Shown here: piece after piece, positions 33,103 to 41,431 of the stretch
How the letters are laid out: every line of letters starts with the position of its first letter
Position numbering within the stretch: the first letter of the stretch is position 1
NCBI RefSeq assembly: GCF_018474015.1
Contig: NZ_JAHCSG010000001.1
Span: forward strand, 62,001 to 126,000
Source: Williamsia sp. CHRR-6
GTDB taxonomy: Bacteria; Actinomycetota; Actinomycetes; Mycobacteriales; Mycobacteriaceae
Reading direction: 5' to 3'
DNA: 64,000 nucleotides
Program-made: the position numbers and the translations under genes
The notes under the pieces: generated by a model
What the model saw: the letters and a program-made list of their open reading frames with translations, nothing else
Databases searched by the model: none
What the model was told of the DNA's origin: nothing

Positions 33103-34190
33103 GATGTGTGCCTCTCGTCTGATGAAGCCCTGTTGCCCACGAGGCGCCCAGGGAAGACCACTGCCTTGATGCTGCCCGCCACGCGGTCGGCGTCGAGGGC
33201 ATCAGCCACCTCGTCGAGCGCGAAACGCCCGGTGACCATCGCGTCGAGGTCGACCAGACCTGCGGTCACCAGCGCGGTGGCGGTGGGCCAGGTGTTGGCG
33301 TAGCGGAACACACCGGTGAGGACGAGTTCGCGGTTCTGCACGATCGACACCGGGATGGTGAGGTCGCTGGCGCCCATACCGACCAGGACGACCCGTCCAC
33401 CAGGGCGCACCACGCCGATTCCGGTGGTGATGGCCGACGGCGCGCCGGAGGCGTCGACGAACGCGTCGACAGGCTCGAGTCCGACGACGTCGCCGGGACC
33501 GACGGTGGCCGTCGCACCGAAACGCGTGGCCGTCTCTCGGCGGGTGGAATCGATGTCGGACACCACGATCCGGGTGGCGCCGTGGGCTCGGGCGACCTGC
33601 GCGCAGGCCAACCCGATCGGGCCCGCTCCGGCGATCAGCACCGACCCGCCGACGGTGAGACCGGACTTGCCGATCGACGCGATCCCCACCGAGAGAGGTT
33701 CGAACAGCGCCGCAGCCACGTCGGTGACGGAGTCGGGCACCCGGTGGGCGAAGGCCGCACCGATGGTCGCGTACTGGGCCAGTGCACCGTCGATGGGGGG
33801 CGTCGCATAGAACTGCATGTGCGGACACAGGTGGTAGTCGCCGCGACGCGATTCGGCCGAATTCGGGTCGGGGCGTTGGGGTTCGATCGACACCCGCTCG
33901 CCGATCCGCGCCGGCGACACTCCCGCGCCCACCGCGACGATGCGCCCCGACGCCTCGTGACCGAGCACGATGGGGCCGGTCACCACGTGATCGCCGATGC
34001 GACCGTGGCGGTAATAGTGCGCGTCGGATCCGCAGACGCCGACTGCGGCGATCTCGACCAGGACGTCTCCGGGCCCGGGGGTCGGGACGGGCCGGGTCTG
34101 GGTCGCCACACGCCCGGTCTCCACCAGCACCGACGCGGTCATCGTGTCAGGAAGATGCGGATTCACCCCTGCGAGTGTTGTGTGCGTCAC
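33099..34190 (-). CDS. Sorbitol/xylitol dehydrogenase-like zinc alcohol dehydrogenase
   Basis: This 363-residue medium-chain dehydrogenase resembles sorbitol and xylitol dehydrogenases. It has GVCGSDAHYYRHGRIG, VLGHEASGRIVAVG and HLCPHMQFYATPPIDG, with only one of the structural-zinc cysteines, as in sorbitol dehydrogenases. GAGPIGLACAQVARAHGA is the NAD site. GTG 34190 was chosen because a TAGCAT -10 box lies seven bases upstream, implying a leaderless mRNA; ATG 34142 has no ribosome site. It is first in a two-gene operon divergent from the SorC regulator and importer. Confidence 0.87.
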   Translation of the reverse strand: MTHTTLAGVNPHLPDTMTASVLVETGRVATQTRPVPTPGPGDVLVEIAAVGVCGSDAHYYRHGRIGDHVVTGPIVLGHEASGRIVAVGAGVSPARIGERVSIEPQRPDPNSAESRRGDYHLCPHMQFYATPPIDGALAQYATIGAAFAHRVPDSVTDVAAALFEPLSVGIASIGKSGLTVGGSVLIAGAGPIGLACAQVARAHGATRIVVSDIDSTRRETATRFGATATVGPGDVVGLEPVDAFVDASGAPSAITTGIGVVRPGGRVVLVGMGASDLTIPVSIVQNRELVLTGVFRYANTWPTATALVTAGLVDLDAMVTGRFALDEVADALDADRVAGSIKAVVFPGRLVGNRASSDERHTS

Positions 34191-34197
34191 ATTCCAG

Positions 34198-34203
34198 ATG
34201 CTA
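34198..34203 (-). promoter_or_regulatory. Candidate -10 box of the polyol dehydrogenase operon
   Basis: TAGCAT on the minus strand is seven bases from GTG 34190. It lies next to the two CATATG-centred dyads that probably control both divergent transcripts. Confidence 0.4.
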
Positions 34204-34209
34204 GCGTAC

Positions 34210-34243
34210 TGAACATATGAACCGCTAGTGAGCATATGCTCAC
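34210..34243. promoter_or_regulatory. Tandem CATATG-centred operators of the polyol locus
   Basis: GTGAGCATATGCTCAC (34228-34243) is a perfect 16-bp palindrome. TGAACATATGAACC (34210-34223) is a related, imperfect copy centred 19 bases away. They occupy the short divergent promoter region between the dehydrogenase operon and the SorC regulator gene. The palindrome contains TATGCT, a possible -10 for the regulator transcript, so binding there would block it. SorC/DeoR-type sugar regulators bind comparable TGAxCA dyads. Confidence 0.7.
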
Positions 34244-34266
34244 CCTCGATGTGGAGGAGGTCGACG

Positions 34267-35286
34267 ATGACCGCACCGCAGGCACCGCGGCAGACCCCGC
34301 CGTCACCGGGCGCCGGCGGCGACTCCGGCCACGACGTGCGGCTCCTGCTACGGGCTGCCACCATGTATCACCTCGAGGGGGCCACTCAGGCCGAGATCGC
34401 CGAGCGTCTCGGGGTGTCGCGCCCCACCGCCGGACGCCTCGTCGCCCGCGCGCGAGCCCAGGGTCTGGTCACCGTCTCGGTCACCGCTCCAGCTCACCTG
34501 CAGAACTCCATCCACCCCGACACCGAGCGGGCCCTCGAGCAGGCCTTCGGCCTCGACGAGGTTCTCATCATCGACTCCCCCGCCGACGGCACTCCATCGG
34601 GCGACGCCGCTCTTGGTCGAGCAGGCGCCTCGGTGCTGGCCCGCCGGGTCCATCCCACCGACACCTTCGGATTCACCTGGGGGCCGGAGCAGGTCGCCGT
34701 GGCCGACGCCCTGGCCACCCGCAACACCTCGTGCCGGCGAGTTGTCCAGATGGATGGATCGATGACCTCAGTCGACTACCAGACCGGTGTCGATCATGCG
34801 CTGACTCGTTTCGCCGAACAGCTTCGAGCCCAACCGATGCGACTGATCGCGCCGCTCTACGCCGACGCCGACACCGTGGCCGCCATGCGTCGCGACTCGG
34901 TGCTCTCGACCCCGCTGCGGGCTGCCGAGGATGCCGACATCATGCTTTTCGGCGTCGGATCGGTTTCCACGTCCACCACCTTGTTCGAGGGGGCGTTCAT
35001 AGACAGCGCGGTTCTCGACGAACTGCTCGAGCTCGGCGCCGTCGGGGAGATAGGGGGACGGTTCTACGACATCGACGGACAGCCGGTCTCCTCCTCGCTG
35101 GCCGGTCGCACCGTGTCGGTACCGCTGGAACGCATCAACACCTGCGCCACCACCATTCTCGTCTCCGGTGGAACCCACCGGCAGGAATCGATTCTCGGAG
35201 CATTGCGCGGCGGGTTCGCGACCATCCTGGTCACCGATCTGCCCACCGCGAACTGGCTGCTCTCCGAACAGAAAGGTCAACGGTGA
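34267..35286 (+). CDS. SorC-family sugar-binding transcriptional regulator
   Basis: The 339-residue protein has an N-terminal helix-turn-helix (about 30-65: ATQAEIAERLGVSRPTAGRLVARA) and a C-terminal sugar-phosphate-binding domain of the SorC/DeoR type, with DLPTANWLL near the end. It most likely responds to a phosphorylated polyol-pathway intermediate and controls the divergent promoters. ATG 34267 is chosen because GGAGGAGG lies six bases upstream; extending to GTG 34228 would place the operator palindrome inside the coding sequence. The stop overlaps the importer binding-protein start (GTGA), so the regulator leads its own operon. Confidence 0.9.
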   Translation: MTAPQAPRQTPPSPGAGGDSGHDVRLLLRAATMYHLEGATQAEIAERLGVSRPTAGRLVARARAQGLVTVSVTAPAHLQNSIHPDTERALEQAFGLDEVLIIDSPADGTPSGDAALGRAGASVLARRVHPTDTFGFTWGPEQVAVADALATRNTSCRRVVQMDGSMTSVDYQTGVDHALTRFAEQLRAQPMRLIAPLYADADTVAAMRRDSVLSTPLRAAEDADIMLFGVGSVSTSTTLFEGAFIDSAVLDELLELGAVGEIGGRFYDIDGQPVSSSLAGRTVSVPLERINTCATTILVSGGTHRQESILGALRGGFATILVTDLPTANWLLSEQKGQR

Positions 35287-36692
35287 CCGACAATCACGCC
35301 GCAACCGCGAACGCGATCGCACCGACCCGAGAACCACGGTCCCGACCACGACGACGCCGACGGACCGTGGCGGCGCTGCTGGCGACCGTCGCGATGATCG
35401 CCACCGGATGCGCGGGCGCCGGATCGTTCACCGACGGCGGATCCGGCGCTGTCACCATCGCACTGGTCTCCAATTCGCAGATGACAGATGCGATCTCGCT
35501 GTCCAATCAGTTCGAGCAACAGAATCCGGGGGTGCGTCTGAAGTTCGTCACGCTCTCGGAGAACGAGGCTCGCGCAAAGATCACCGCATCGGTGGCCACC
35601 GGCGGTGGCGAGTTCGACGTGGTGATGATCAGCAACTACGAGACCAAGATGTGGGCGCAGAACGGCTGGCTGGTCAACCTGTCGCCGTTCATGAACGCCG
35701 ACCCGTCCTATGACGCAGCCGATTTCATCCCCACGCTCCGAGATGCTCTGTCGTACCGAGGTTCGATGTACTCCGCCCCGTTCTACGGCGAGTCCTCGTT
35801 CCTGATGTACAACAAGAAGATGTTCGCCGCGGCCGGGGTCACCCTGCCGGCGCAGCCGACGTGGCCACAGGTGGCCGAGGCGGCTCGAAAGCTCAACCGA
35901 GGCAAGGTCTCCGGGATCTGTCTGCGCGGCAAACCCGGATGGGGCGAGGTGCTGGCCCCGCTGAACACCGTCATCAACGCCTTCGGCGGTCGCTGGTACG
36001 ACGAGAACTGGAACGCCCAACTCACCAGTCCCGAGGTGACCGAGGCGGTGACGTTCTACGTCGACACCGTCCGCAGGTACGGCGAACCGGGCGCGGCATC
36101 ATCTGGCTTCCAGGAATGCGGAAATCTGTTGTCGCAGGGCCAGACCGCCATGTGGTACGACGCGACGTCGGCGGTGTCGGTGCTGGAGAGCCCAGACACC
36201 TCGACCATCGCCGGCGACGTCGGATACGCGCAGGCGCCGAGTATGGCCAAGGGTGCCAACGGCTGGCTCTACACCTGGTCGCTGGGTATCCCGTCGAGCA
36301 GCACGAAGAAGAACGACGCCTGGAAGTTCATCAACTGGATGACGAACAAGCGCTACATCGCCTATGTGGCAGCGAAACTGGGCCCCAGTCACGTTCCCCC
36401 CGGCAGCCGCCTGTCGACCTACCAGCTTCCGGAGTACCGGAAGATCTCGGCGGCCTTCGCCGAGCCCACCCTCTCGGCGATGAAGGCGGCCGACCAGCTC
36501 AAGCCGAGCCTGAAGCCGGTGCCCTACACCGGTGTGCAGTTCCTCGCGATCCCCGAGTTCCAAGACCTCGGTACTCGGGTCAGTCAGCAGATCAGCGCCG
36601 CGATCGCCGGTCAGATCAGCGTCGAGGCGGCCTTGAAGCAATCACAGATCTACGCCGAGGCAGTCGGCAAGACCTATCAGAAGGAGAGGTGA
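35283..36692 (+). CDS. Polyol ABC importer, substrate-binding lipoprotein
   Basis: This 469-residue family 1 solute-binding protein delivers sugar or sugar alcohol to the adjacent permease pair. The N-terminus has an Arg-rich stretch (RPRRRRR), a hydrophobic segment and a lipobox ending MIATGC, so it is a lipoprotein, possibly exported by Tat or Sec. GGEFDVVMISNYET, APFYGESSFLMYNKKMF and IPSSSTKKNDAWKFINWM are typical of the sorbitol/mannitol SmoE group. GTG 35283 overlaps the regulator stop (GTGA). Confidence 0.9.
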   Translation: MTDNHAATANAIAPTREPRSRPRRRRRTVAALLATVAMIATGCAGAGSFTDGGSGAVTIALVSNSQMTDAISLSNQFEQQNPGVRLKFVTLSENEARAKITASVATGGGEFDVVMISNYETKMWAQNGWLVNLSPFMNADPSYDAADFIPTLRDALSYRGSMYSAPFYGESSFLMYNKKMFAAAGVTLPAQPTWPQVAEAARKLNRGKVSGICLRGKPGWGEVLAPLNTVINAFGGRWYDENWNAQLTSPEVTEAVTFYVDTVRRYGEPGAASSGFQECGNLLSQGQTAMWYDATSAVSVLESPDTSTIAGDVGYAQAPSMAKGANGWLYTWSLGIPSSSTKKNDAWKFINWMTNKRYIAYVAAKLGPSHVPPGSRLSTYQLPEYRKISAAFAEPTLSAMKAADQLKPSLKPVPYTGVQFLAIPEFQDLGTRVSQQISAAIAGQISVEAALKQSQIYAEAVGKTYQKER

Positions 36693-36697
36693 ACAGC

Positions 36698-37666
36698 GTG
36701 GCCACCACACTTGCCGAACCCGGTCCCCCGCAGGACGTCGGCGAATCCAGCCGACCGCCCCGACTGAGGTCGAGGCGCGATCAGATCAGTCGTGCCGAAG
36801 GCTGGCGTCGACGCGGACCGCTGCTACCCGCGCTGATCTTCATGATCGTGGTCACCCAGATCCCGTTCCTGTTCACCCTCTATTACTCGACGCAGTCGTG
36901 GAACCTGGTCCGGCCGGGATCGCGAGAGTTCAACTGGCTCAACAACTACGTCGACGTCTTCCGCGACAAACAGTTCTGGTCGGTGACCGGTCACACCGTG
37001 CTGCTCATCGCGGGCACGGTCATCATCGCGGTGATCCTGGGTCTGGGGTTCGCATTGCTGCTCGACCGTTCGTTCGTGGGCCGCAACGTGGTTCGCACCC
37101 TGCTCATCACGCCGTTCCTCATCACCCCGGTCGCCTCGGCACTGCTGTGGAAGACCAGCCTGCTCTCGCCAACCAACGGATTGTTGCAATGGGCGCTGAG
37201 TCCGTTCGGGGTCACGACCGACTGGCTCACCGAGTACCCACTGGCCAGCGTGATGGCCGAGCTGGTCTGGCAGTGGACACCGTTCATGATGTTGCTCATC
37301 CTCGCGGGCCTGCAGTCGATGCCCAAGGACATCACCGAGGCCGCTCGTGTGGACGGTGCGAGCAGCCTGCGTCTGTTTCGTGAGCTGACGCTGCCGCACC
37401 TGCGACGGTTCATCGAACTCGGCACCGTGCTGGGCGCCATCTATCTGGTCAACACCTTCGACGCGGTTTACATGATGACCTCCGGAGGTCCGGGGGTGGC
37501 GAGCTCGAACCTGCCGTTCTACATCTATCAGCGCGCCTTCCTCGGCTTCGACATCGGACAGGCCGCCGCGATGGGCGTGGTCACCGTCGTCGCGACGATG
37601 GTCGTCGCCACCGCCGCCCTTCGCCTGATATTCACCAGTTTCAGCCCCACCGAGGAGTCGGTCTGA
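36698..37666 (+). CDS. Polyol ABC importer permease 1
   Basis: This 322-residue MalF-type permease has six predicted helices after a hydrophilic N-terminus and the EAA loop ITEAARVDGASSLRLFRELTLPHLR that contacts the ATPase. It resembles SmoF/MtlF permeases of polyol importers. GTG 36698 has GAGG eight bases upstream; GTG 36689, overlapping the previous stop, is an alternative adding three residues but sits too close to the ribosome site. Its stop overlaps the next gene by one base (TGATG). Confidence 0.9.
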   Translation: MATTLAEPGPPQDVGESSRPPRLRSRRDQISRAEGWRRRGPLLPALIFMIVVTQIPFLFTLYYSTQSWNLVRPGSREFNWLNNYVDVFRDKQFWSVTGHTVLLIAGTVIIAVILGLGFALLLDRSFVGRNVVRTLLITPFLITPVASALLWKTSLLSPTNGLLQWALSPFGVTTDWLTEYPLASVMAELVWQWTPFMMLLILAGLQSMPKDITEAARVDGASSLRLFRELTLPHLRRFIELGTVLGAIYLVNTFDAVYMMTSGGPGVASSNLPFYIYQRAFLGFDIGQAAAMGVVTVVATMVVATAALRLIFTSFSPTEESV

Positions 37667-38535
37667 TGGCCATCACCACACCCGTTCGCGCGCACCGCGA
37701 CGACTCACCACGTCCCAGCCGCGCACGCAACCCGCGCGGCATCGCCCTGACCTGGCTCACCTGGATTCTTGCCATCGGGTTCTTCTTCCCGGTGCTGTGG
37801 ATGGTGCTCACCGCGTTCAAGAAGGAGAGCGACGCCAACACCGATCCACCGACCTTCTTCTTCACCCCGACGCTGGAGCAGTTCCGCAACGCATTCGACG
37901 CGGGTATCGGTACGCCCTTGCTCAACTCCGTCTTCGCCACCGTCATGTCGACAGTCCTGGTGCTGGCGCTGGGCGTGCCGGCGGCGTTCGCGCTGTCGTT
38001 ACGGCCGGTCCGCAAGACCTCCGATGCGCTGTTCTTCTTCATCAGCACCAAGATGTTGCCGATCGTCGCCGCGATCATCCCGCTGTACGTCATCGTCGGG
38101 AAGATCGGCATGCTCGACAACATCTGGACGCTGGTCGTGCTCTACACGGCGATGAACCTGCCCATCGCGATCTGGATGATGCGGTCGTTCTTCCTGGAGG
38201 TACCCGCTGAGTTGCTCGAGGCCGCAAGCATCGACGGCGCGAGCCTGTGGACCTCGGTCCGCGAGGTGAACCTGCCGCTCATCTCGCCCGGCATCGCGGC
38301 CACCGCACTGATCTGTGTCATCTTCTCGTGGAACGAGTTCTTCTTCGCGGTGAACATGACCGCGGTCAACGCCCAGACCATGCCGGTGTTCCTGACCGGG
38401 TTCATGTCCGGGCAAGGCCTGTACTGGGCGCAACTCTCTGCGGTGTCGGTGCTGGCGGCACTGCCGGTCGTCGTCTGCGGATGGATCGCCCAGAACAAGT
38501 TGGTCCGCGGCCTGTCCTTCGGTGCCATCAAGTGA
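37666..38535 (+). CDS. Polyol ABC importer permease 2
   Basis: This 289-residue MalG-type permease has six helices, TAFKKESDANTDPPTFFF in the first periplasmic loop and the EAA loop LLEAASIDGASLWTSVREVNLPLISPGI. It pairs with the preceding permease to form the channel. Coding is continuous with the preceding gene (TGATG). After its stop, a 133-base gap with a 17-bp tandem repeat separates it from the ATPase gene. Confidence 0.92.
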   Translation: MAITTPVRAHRDDSPRPSRARNPRGIALTWLTWILAIGFFFPVLWMVLTAFKKESDANTDPPTFFFTPTLEQFRNAFDAGIGTPLLNSVFATVMSTVLVLALGVPAAFALSLRPVRKTSDALFFFISTKMLPIVAAIIPLYVIVGKIGMLDNIWTLVVLYTAMNLPIAIWMMRSFFLEVPAELLEAASIDGASLWTSVREVNLPLISPGIAATALICVIFSWNEFFFAVNMTAVNAQTMPVFLTGFMSGQGLYWAQLSAVSVLAALPVVVCGWIAQNKLVRGLSFGAIK

Positions 38536-38551
38536 CGCCCCGCTGAGCCGA

Positions 38552-38597
38552 CCATCGCGTGACCCCAGCCATCGCGTGACCCCAGCCATCCCGTGAC
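38552..38597. repeat. 17-bp tandem repeat between permease and ATPase genes
   Basis: CCATCGCGTGACCCCAG occurs at 38552-38568 and 38569-38585, followed by a partial third copy to 38597. Confidence 0.9.
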
Positions 38598-38668
38598 ACC
38601 GTGACCATCTGACCCGCTCACCGCGACCTCCCTTCGATTCCGATCCGCCTGCGACACAGGAGAACACC

Positions 38669-39778
38669 ATGGCCTCGATCACCTACGACAAAGCGTGCTG
38701 CGTCTACCCCGGCGCCGACACGCTCGCAGTAGACTCCCTCGACCTCGACATCGCCGACGGCGAGTTCGTGGTCCTCGTCGGGCCGTCGGGATCGGGGAAG
38801 TCGACCGCGCTGCGCATGCTCGCCGGTCTGGAGGAGATCGACTCCGGGTCGATCAGCATCGGCGGCGCCAACATGGTCGGGGTCGCTCCGAAAGACCGCG
38901 ACATCGCAATGGTGTTCCAGAATTATGCCCTCTACCCCAACAAGACCGTCGGGGAGAACATGGGTTTCGCGTTGAAGATGCGGGGCGTCGGCGTCGAGCA
39001 ACGCAAACAAAAGGTCGCCGAGGCCGCGCGGCTGCTCGACCTCACCGACTTCCTCGACCGCAAGCCGGGCAAGCTGTCGGGCGGGCAGCGGCAGCGGGTT
39101 GCCATGGGCCGAGCCATCGTTCGTGATCCACGGGTGTTCTGCATGGACGAACCGCTGAGCAACCTCGATGCCAAACTGCGGGTGCAGACCCGCACCCAGA
39201 TCGCGGCGTTGCAGCGACGCCTGGGCACCACCACCGTCTACGTCACCCACGACCAGGTGGAGGCGATGACGATGGGTGATCGGGTGGCCGTGCTGCGCAA
39301 CGGCACCCTGCAGCAGTTCAGCACACCCACCGATCTCTACGACCGTCCCCGCAACGCCTTCGTGGCCGGGTTCATCGGCTCGCCGGCGATGAACCTGTTC
39401 TCGGCTCCACTGCACGATGAAGGGGTGTCCATCGCCGGGGCCACGATCGCCATCGAACGCTCGGCGCGCGCACAGCTCACCGGTCAGGGCCTGAGCACGG
39501 TGGTGGTCGGGGTGCGCCCAGAGTCGTTCTCCCTCAGCGATTCCGGTGATGGCGTGCCGGTCACGGTGAGCCTGCTCGAGGAGTTGGGCAGCGAGACCTA
39601 TGTGTACGCAACCGTCGACGACCCGCGGGTGAGGACCATCGACGGGGATCCGGTCACCCTGGTCGCGCGCACCTCCCAGCGCCGTCCGGCCGCCATCGGC
39701 CAACAGATCCGGTTCACCCAGACCGAGTCCACCGTGCACCTGTTCCACCCGGACACCGGGGCCCGCCTCGTGGACTGA
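38669..39778 (+). CDS. Polyol ABC importer ATPase, MalK/UgpC type
   Basis: This 369-residue ATPase powers the importer. It has Walker A GPSGSGKST, the Q-loop in MVFQNYALYPNKTV, signature LSGGQRQRVAMGRAIV, Walker B FCMDEPLSNLD and the switch His in VTHDQVEAMTMGD. A C-terminal TOBE/regulatory domain starts near residue 240. ATG 38669 has AGGAGA eight bases upstream. Importers of this CUT1 class often have the ATPase within the operon, as here. Confidence 0.95.
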   Translation: MASITYDKACCVYPGADTLAVDSLDLDIADGEFVVLVGPSGSGKSTALRMLAGLEEIDSGSISIGGANMVGVAPKDRDIAMVFQNYALYPNKTVGENMGFALKMRGVGVEQRKQKVAEAARLLDLTDFLDRKPGKLSGGQRQRVAMGRAIVRDPRVFCMDEPLSNLDAKLRVQTRTQIAALQRRLGTTTVYVTHDQVEAMTMGDRVAVLRNGTLQQFSTPTDLYDRPRNAFVAGFIGSPAMNLFSAPLHDEGVSIAGATIAIERSARAQLTGQGLSTVVVGVRPESFSLSDSGDGVPVTVSLLEELGSETYVYATVDDPRVRTIDGDPVTLVARTSQRRPAAIGQQIRFTQTESTVHLFHPDTGARLVD

Positions 39779-39801
39779 ACACCCGGGGCTCGCACTCGGG
39801 C

Positions 39802-39829
39802 TTCGACAACCGCTGTTCGACAACCGTTG
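39802..39829. repeat. 14-bp tandem repeat upstream of xylB
   Basis: TTCGACAACCG(C/T)TG occurs twice in direct succession in the 188-base gap between the ATPase and xylulokinase genes. Otherwise the gap shows only the AGGAGG ribosome site at 39954-39959. Confidence 0.85.
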
Positions 39830-39966
39830 CTCGCCAACGCAGATCACTGCAGGCACCGTCGACGCCAGGTGGCACCGCGTAGCGTCACCGGAGAACGCTC
39901 GTGGCGGACAACCGCGGCGGTACGTCACACAACACCGTGAGGCGAGACAGCAGAGGAGGTGGCGTG

Positions 39967-41355
39967 GTGGGACTGGTGGCCGGGATCGATTCGTCGACCC
40001 AATCGTGCAAGGTGGTCGTCCGCGACAGCGATGACGGGCAAGTGGTACGCAGCGGACGCGCCCCTCATCCGGCTGGGACCGAGGTGGACCCGCGTGCCTG
40101 GGTGCGCGCGATGGAGGCGGCGGTCGCCGACGCCGGCGGGATAGACGACGTGGATGCGGTGTCGGTCGGCGCCCAGCAGCACGGCATGGTGTGCCTCGAC
40201 AGCACCGGCCAACCGGTGCGAGATGCGTTGCTGTGGAACGATATCCGCTCCGCAGCGGCTGCGGAGGCGCTGATCGGCGAGCTGGGTGGCGCGGGTGAGT
40301 GGGCGCGTCGGGTGGGTGTGGTTCCGGTCGCCGCCATCACCGCCGCCAAACTGCGCTGGCTCGCCGACCACGAACCCCAGCACGCTGACGCGACTGCGGC
40401 GGTGTGTCTTCCGCATGACTGGCTCACCTGGCGGTTGAGCGGGTCGACAGACATCGCCACGTTGACCACAGACCGCAGCGACGCAAGCGGCACCGGGTAC
40501 TTCTCGGCCCGGACCGGCGAGTACGACCCCGCTCTGCTGAGCCTGGCCATGCACGGTCGCACTCCGCTGCTCCCCCGCGTTGCGGGGCCGTCTGAAGTCG
40601 TCGGCCACACCGTCTCGGGCGCAGCGCTGGGACCGGGCGCCGGCGACAATGCGGCCGCAGCGTTGGGGGTCGACGCCGGCCCAGGCGACGTGATGGTGTC
40701 GGTAGGCACCTCGGGCGTGGTGTGCGCGGTCACCGACGTCGCCACCGCCGACGCCGACGGCTATGTCGCCGGGTTCGCCGACGCCACCGGCCATCAGCTG
40801 CCCCTGGTCTGCACGCTCAACGGCGCCCCGGTCCTGCAGACCATGGCGGCGCTGCTGGGCGTGACGCTCGACGAGTTCTCCGATCTCGCCCGCACGGCGC
40901 CCACCGGCGCCGACGGTGTCACCCTGATCCCCTACTTCGCCGGGGAGCGCACGCCGAATCTGCCCGACGCCCGGGCCGCCATCAGCGGGCTGTCGTTGCA
41001 TTCCACAACACGTGCAAACCTGGCTCGAGCGACCGTCGAAGGTCTCCTGTGTTCGCTGGCCGACGGGCTGGAGGCGATCACCCGACACGGGGTGGGTGTC
41101 GAGAGGATTCTGCTCATCGGCGGTGGCGCACAGTCATCGGCAGTGCGAACGATGGCGCCGGCAGTGTTTGGCGTGCCGGTCTGGGTTCCCGATCCCGGTG
41201 AGTACGTCGCCGACGGCGCGGCCCGCCAGGCCGCATGGACACTCTCGGGTGGCACACGGCCCCCGGCGTGGCCGACCGCGGGCGGGCGGGAGTTCACGGC
41301 CGATCCGACGCCTGAGGTACTCGACCGGTACCGGGCGGCCCGCCCGATCGGCTGA
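39967..41355 (+). CDS. xylB: Xylulokinase
   Basis: XylB phosphorylates D-xylulose to xylulose 5-phosphate for the pentose phosphate pathway, the expected exit from D-arabitol or xylitol oxidation. The 462-residue FGGY kinase has [52 protein letters not shown] and [16 protein letters not shown] 39967 is seven bases from AGGAGG; the adjacent GTG 39964 is possible. It is the last gene of the polyol block. Confidence 0.93.
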   Translation: MGLVAGIDSSTQSCKVVVRDSDDGQVVRSGRAPHPAGTEVDPRAWVRAMEAAVADAGGIDDVDAVSVGAQQHGMVCLDSTGQPVRDALLWNDIRSAAAAEALIGELGGAGEWARRVGVVPVAAITAAKLRWLADHEPQHADATAAVCLPHDWLTWRLSGSTDIATLTTDRSDASGTGYFSARTGEYDPALLSLAMHGRTPLLPRVAGPSEVVGHTVSGAALGPGAGDNAAAALGVDAGPGDVMVSVGTSGVVCAVTDVATADADGYVAGFADATGHQLPLVCTLNGAPVLQTMAALLGVTLDEFSDLARTAPTGADGVTLIPYFAGERTPNLPDARAAISGLSLHSTTRANLARATVEGLLCSLADGLEAITRHGVGVERILLIGGGAQSSAVRTMAPAVFGVPVWVPDPGEYVADGAARQAAWTLSGGTRPPAWPTAGGREFTADPTPEVLDRYRAARPIG

Positions 41356-41419
41356 CCTCGTTCGGTCCCACGCATCGAATCGGCATCGGGCACGCCCACC
41401 ATCGCCACGGCCCAGCCGT

Positions 41420-41425
41420 TACCGT
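41420..41425 (+). promoter_or_regulatory. -10 box giving a leaderless treZ transcript
   Basis: TACCGT ends six bases before the treZ ATG, and no ribosome site is present, so treZ probably has its own promoter and a leaderless mRNA, independent of xylB and treY. Confidence 0.45.
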
Positions 41426-41431
41426 CGACGC

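Noticed and set aside
38552-38597. 17-bp repeats as binding sites for the polyol regulator
   Set aside because: Direct repeats without dyad symmetry and unrelated to the CATATG operator; they fit the general slippage pattern instead.
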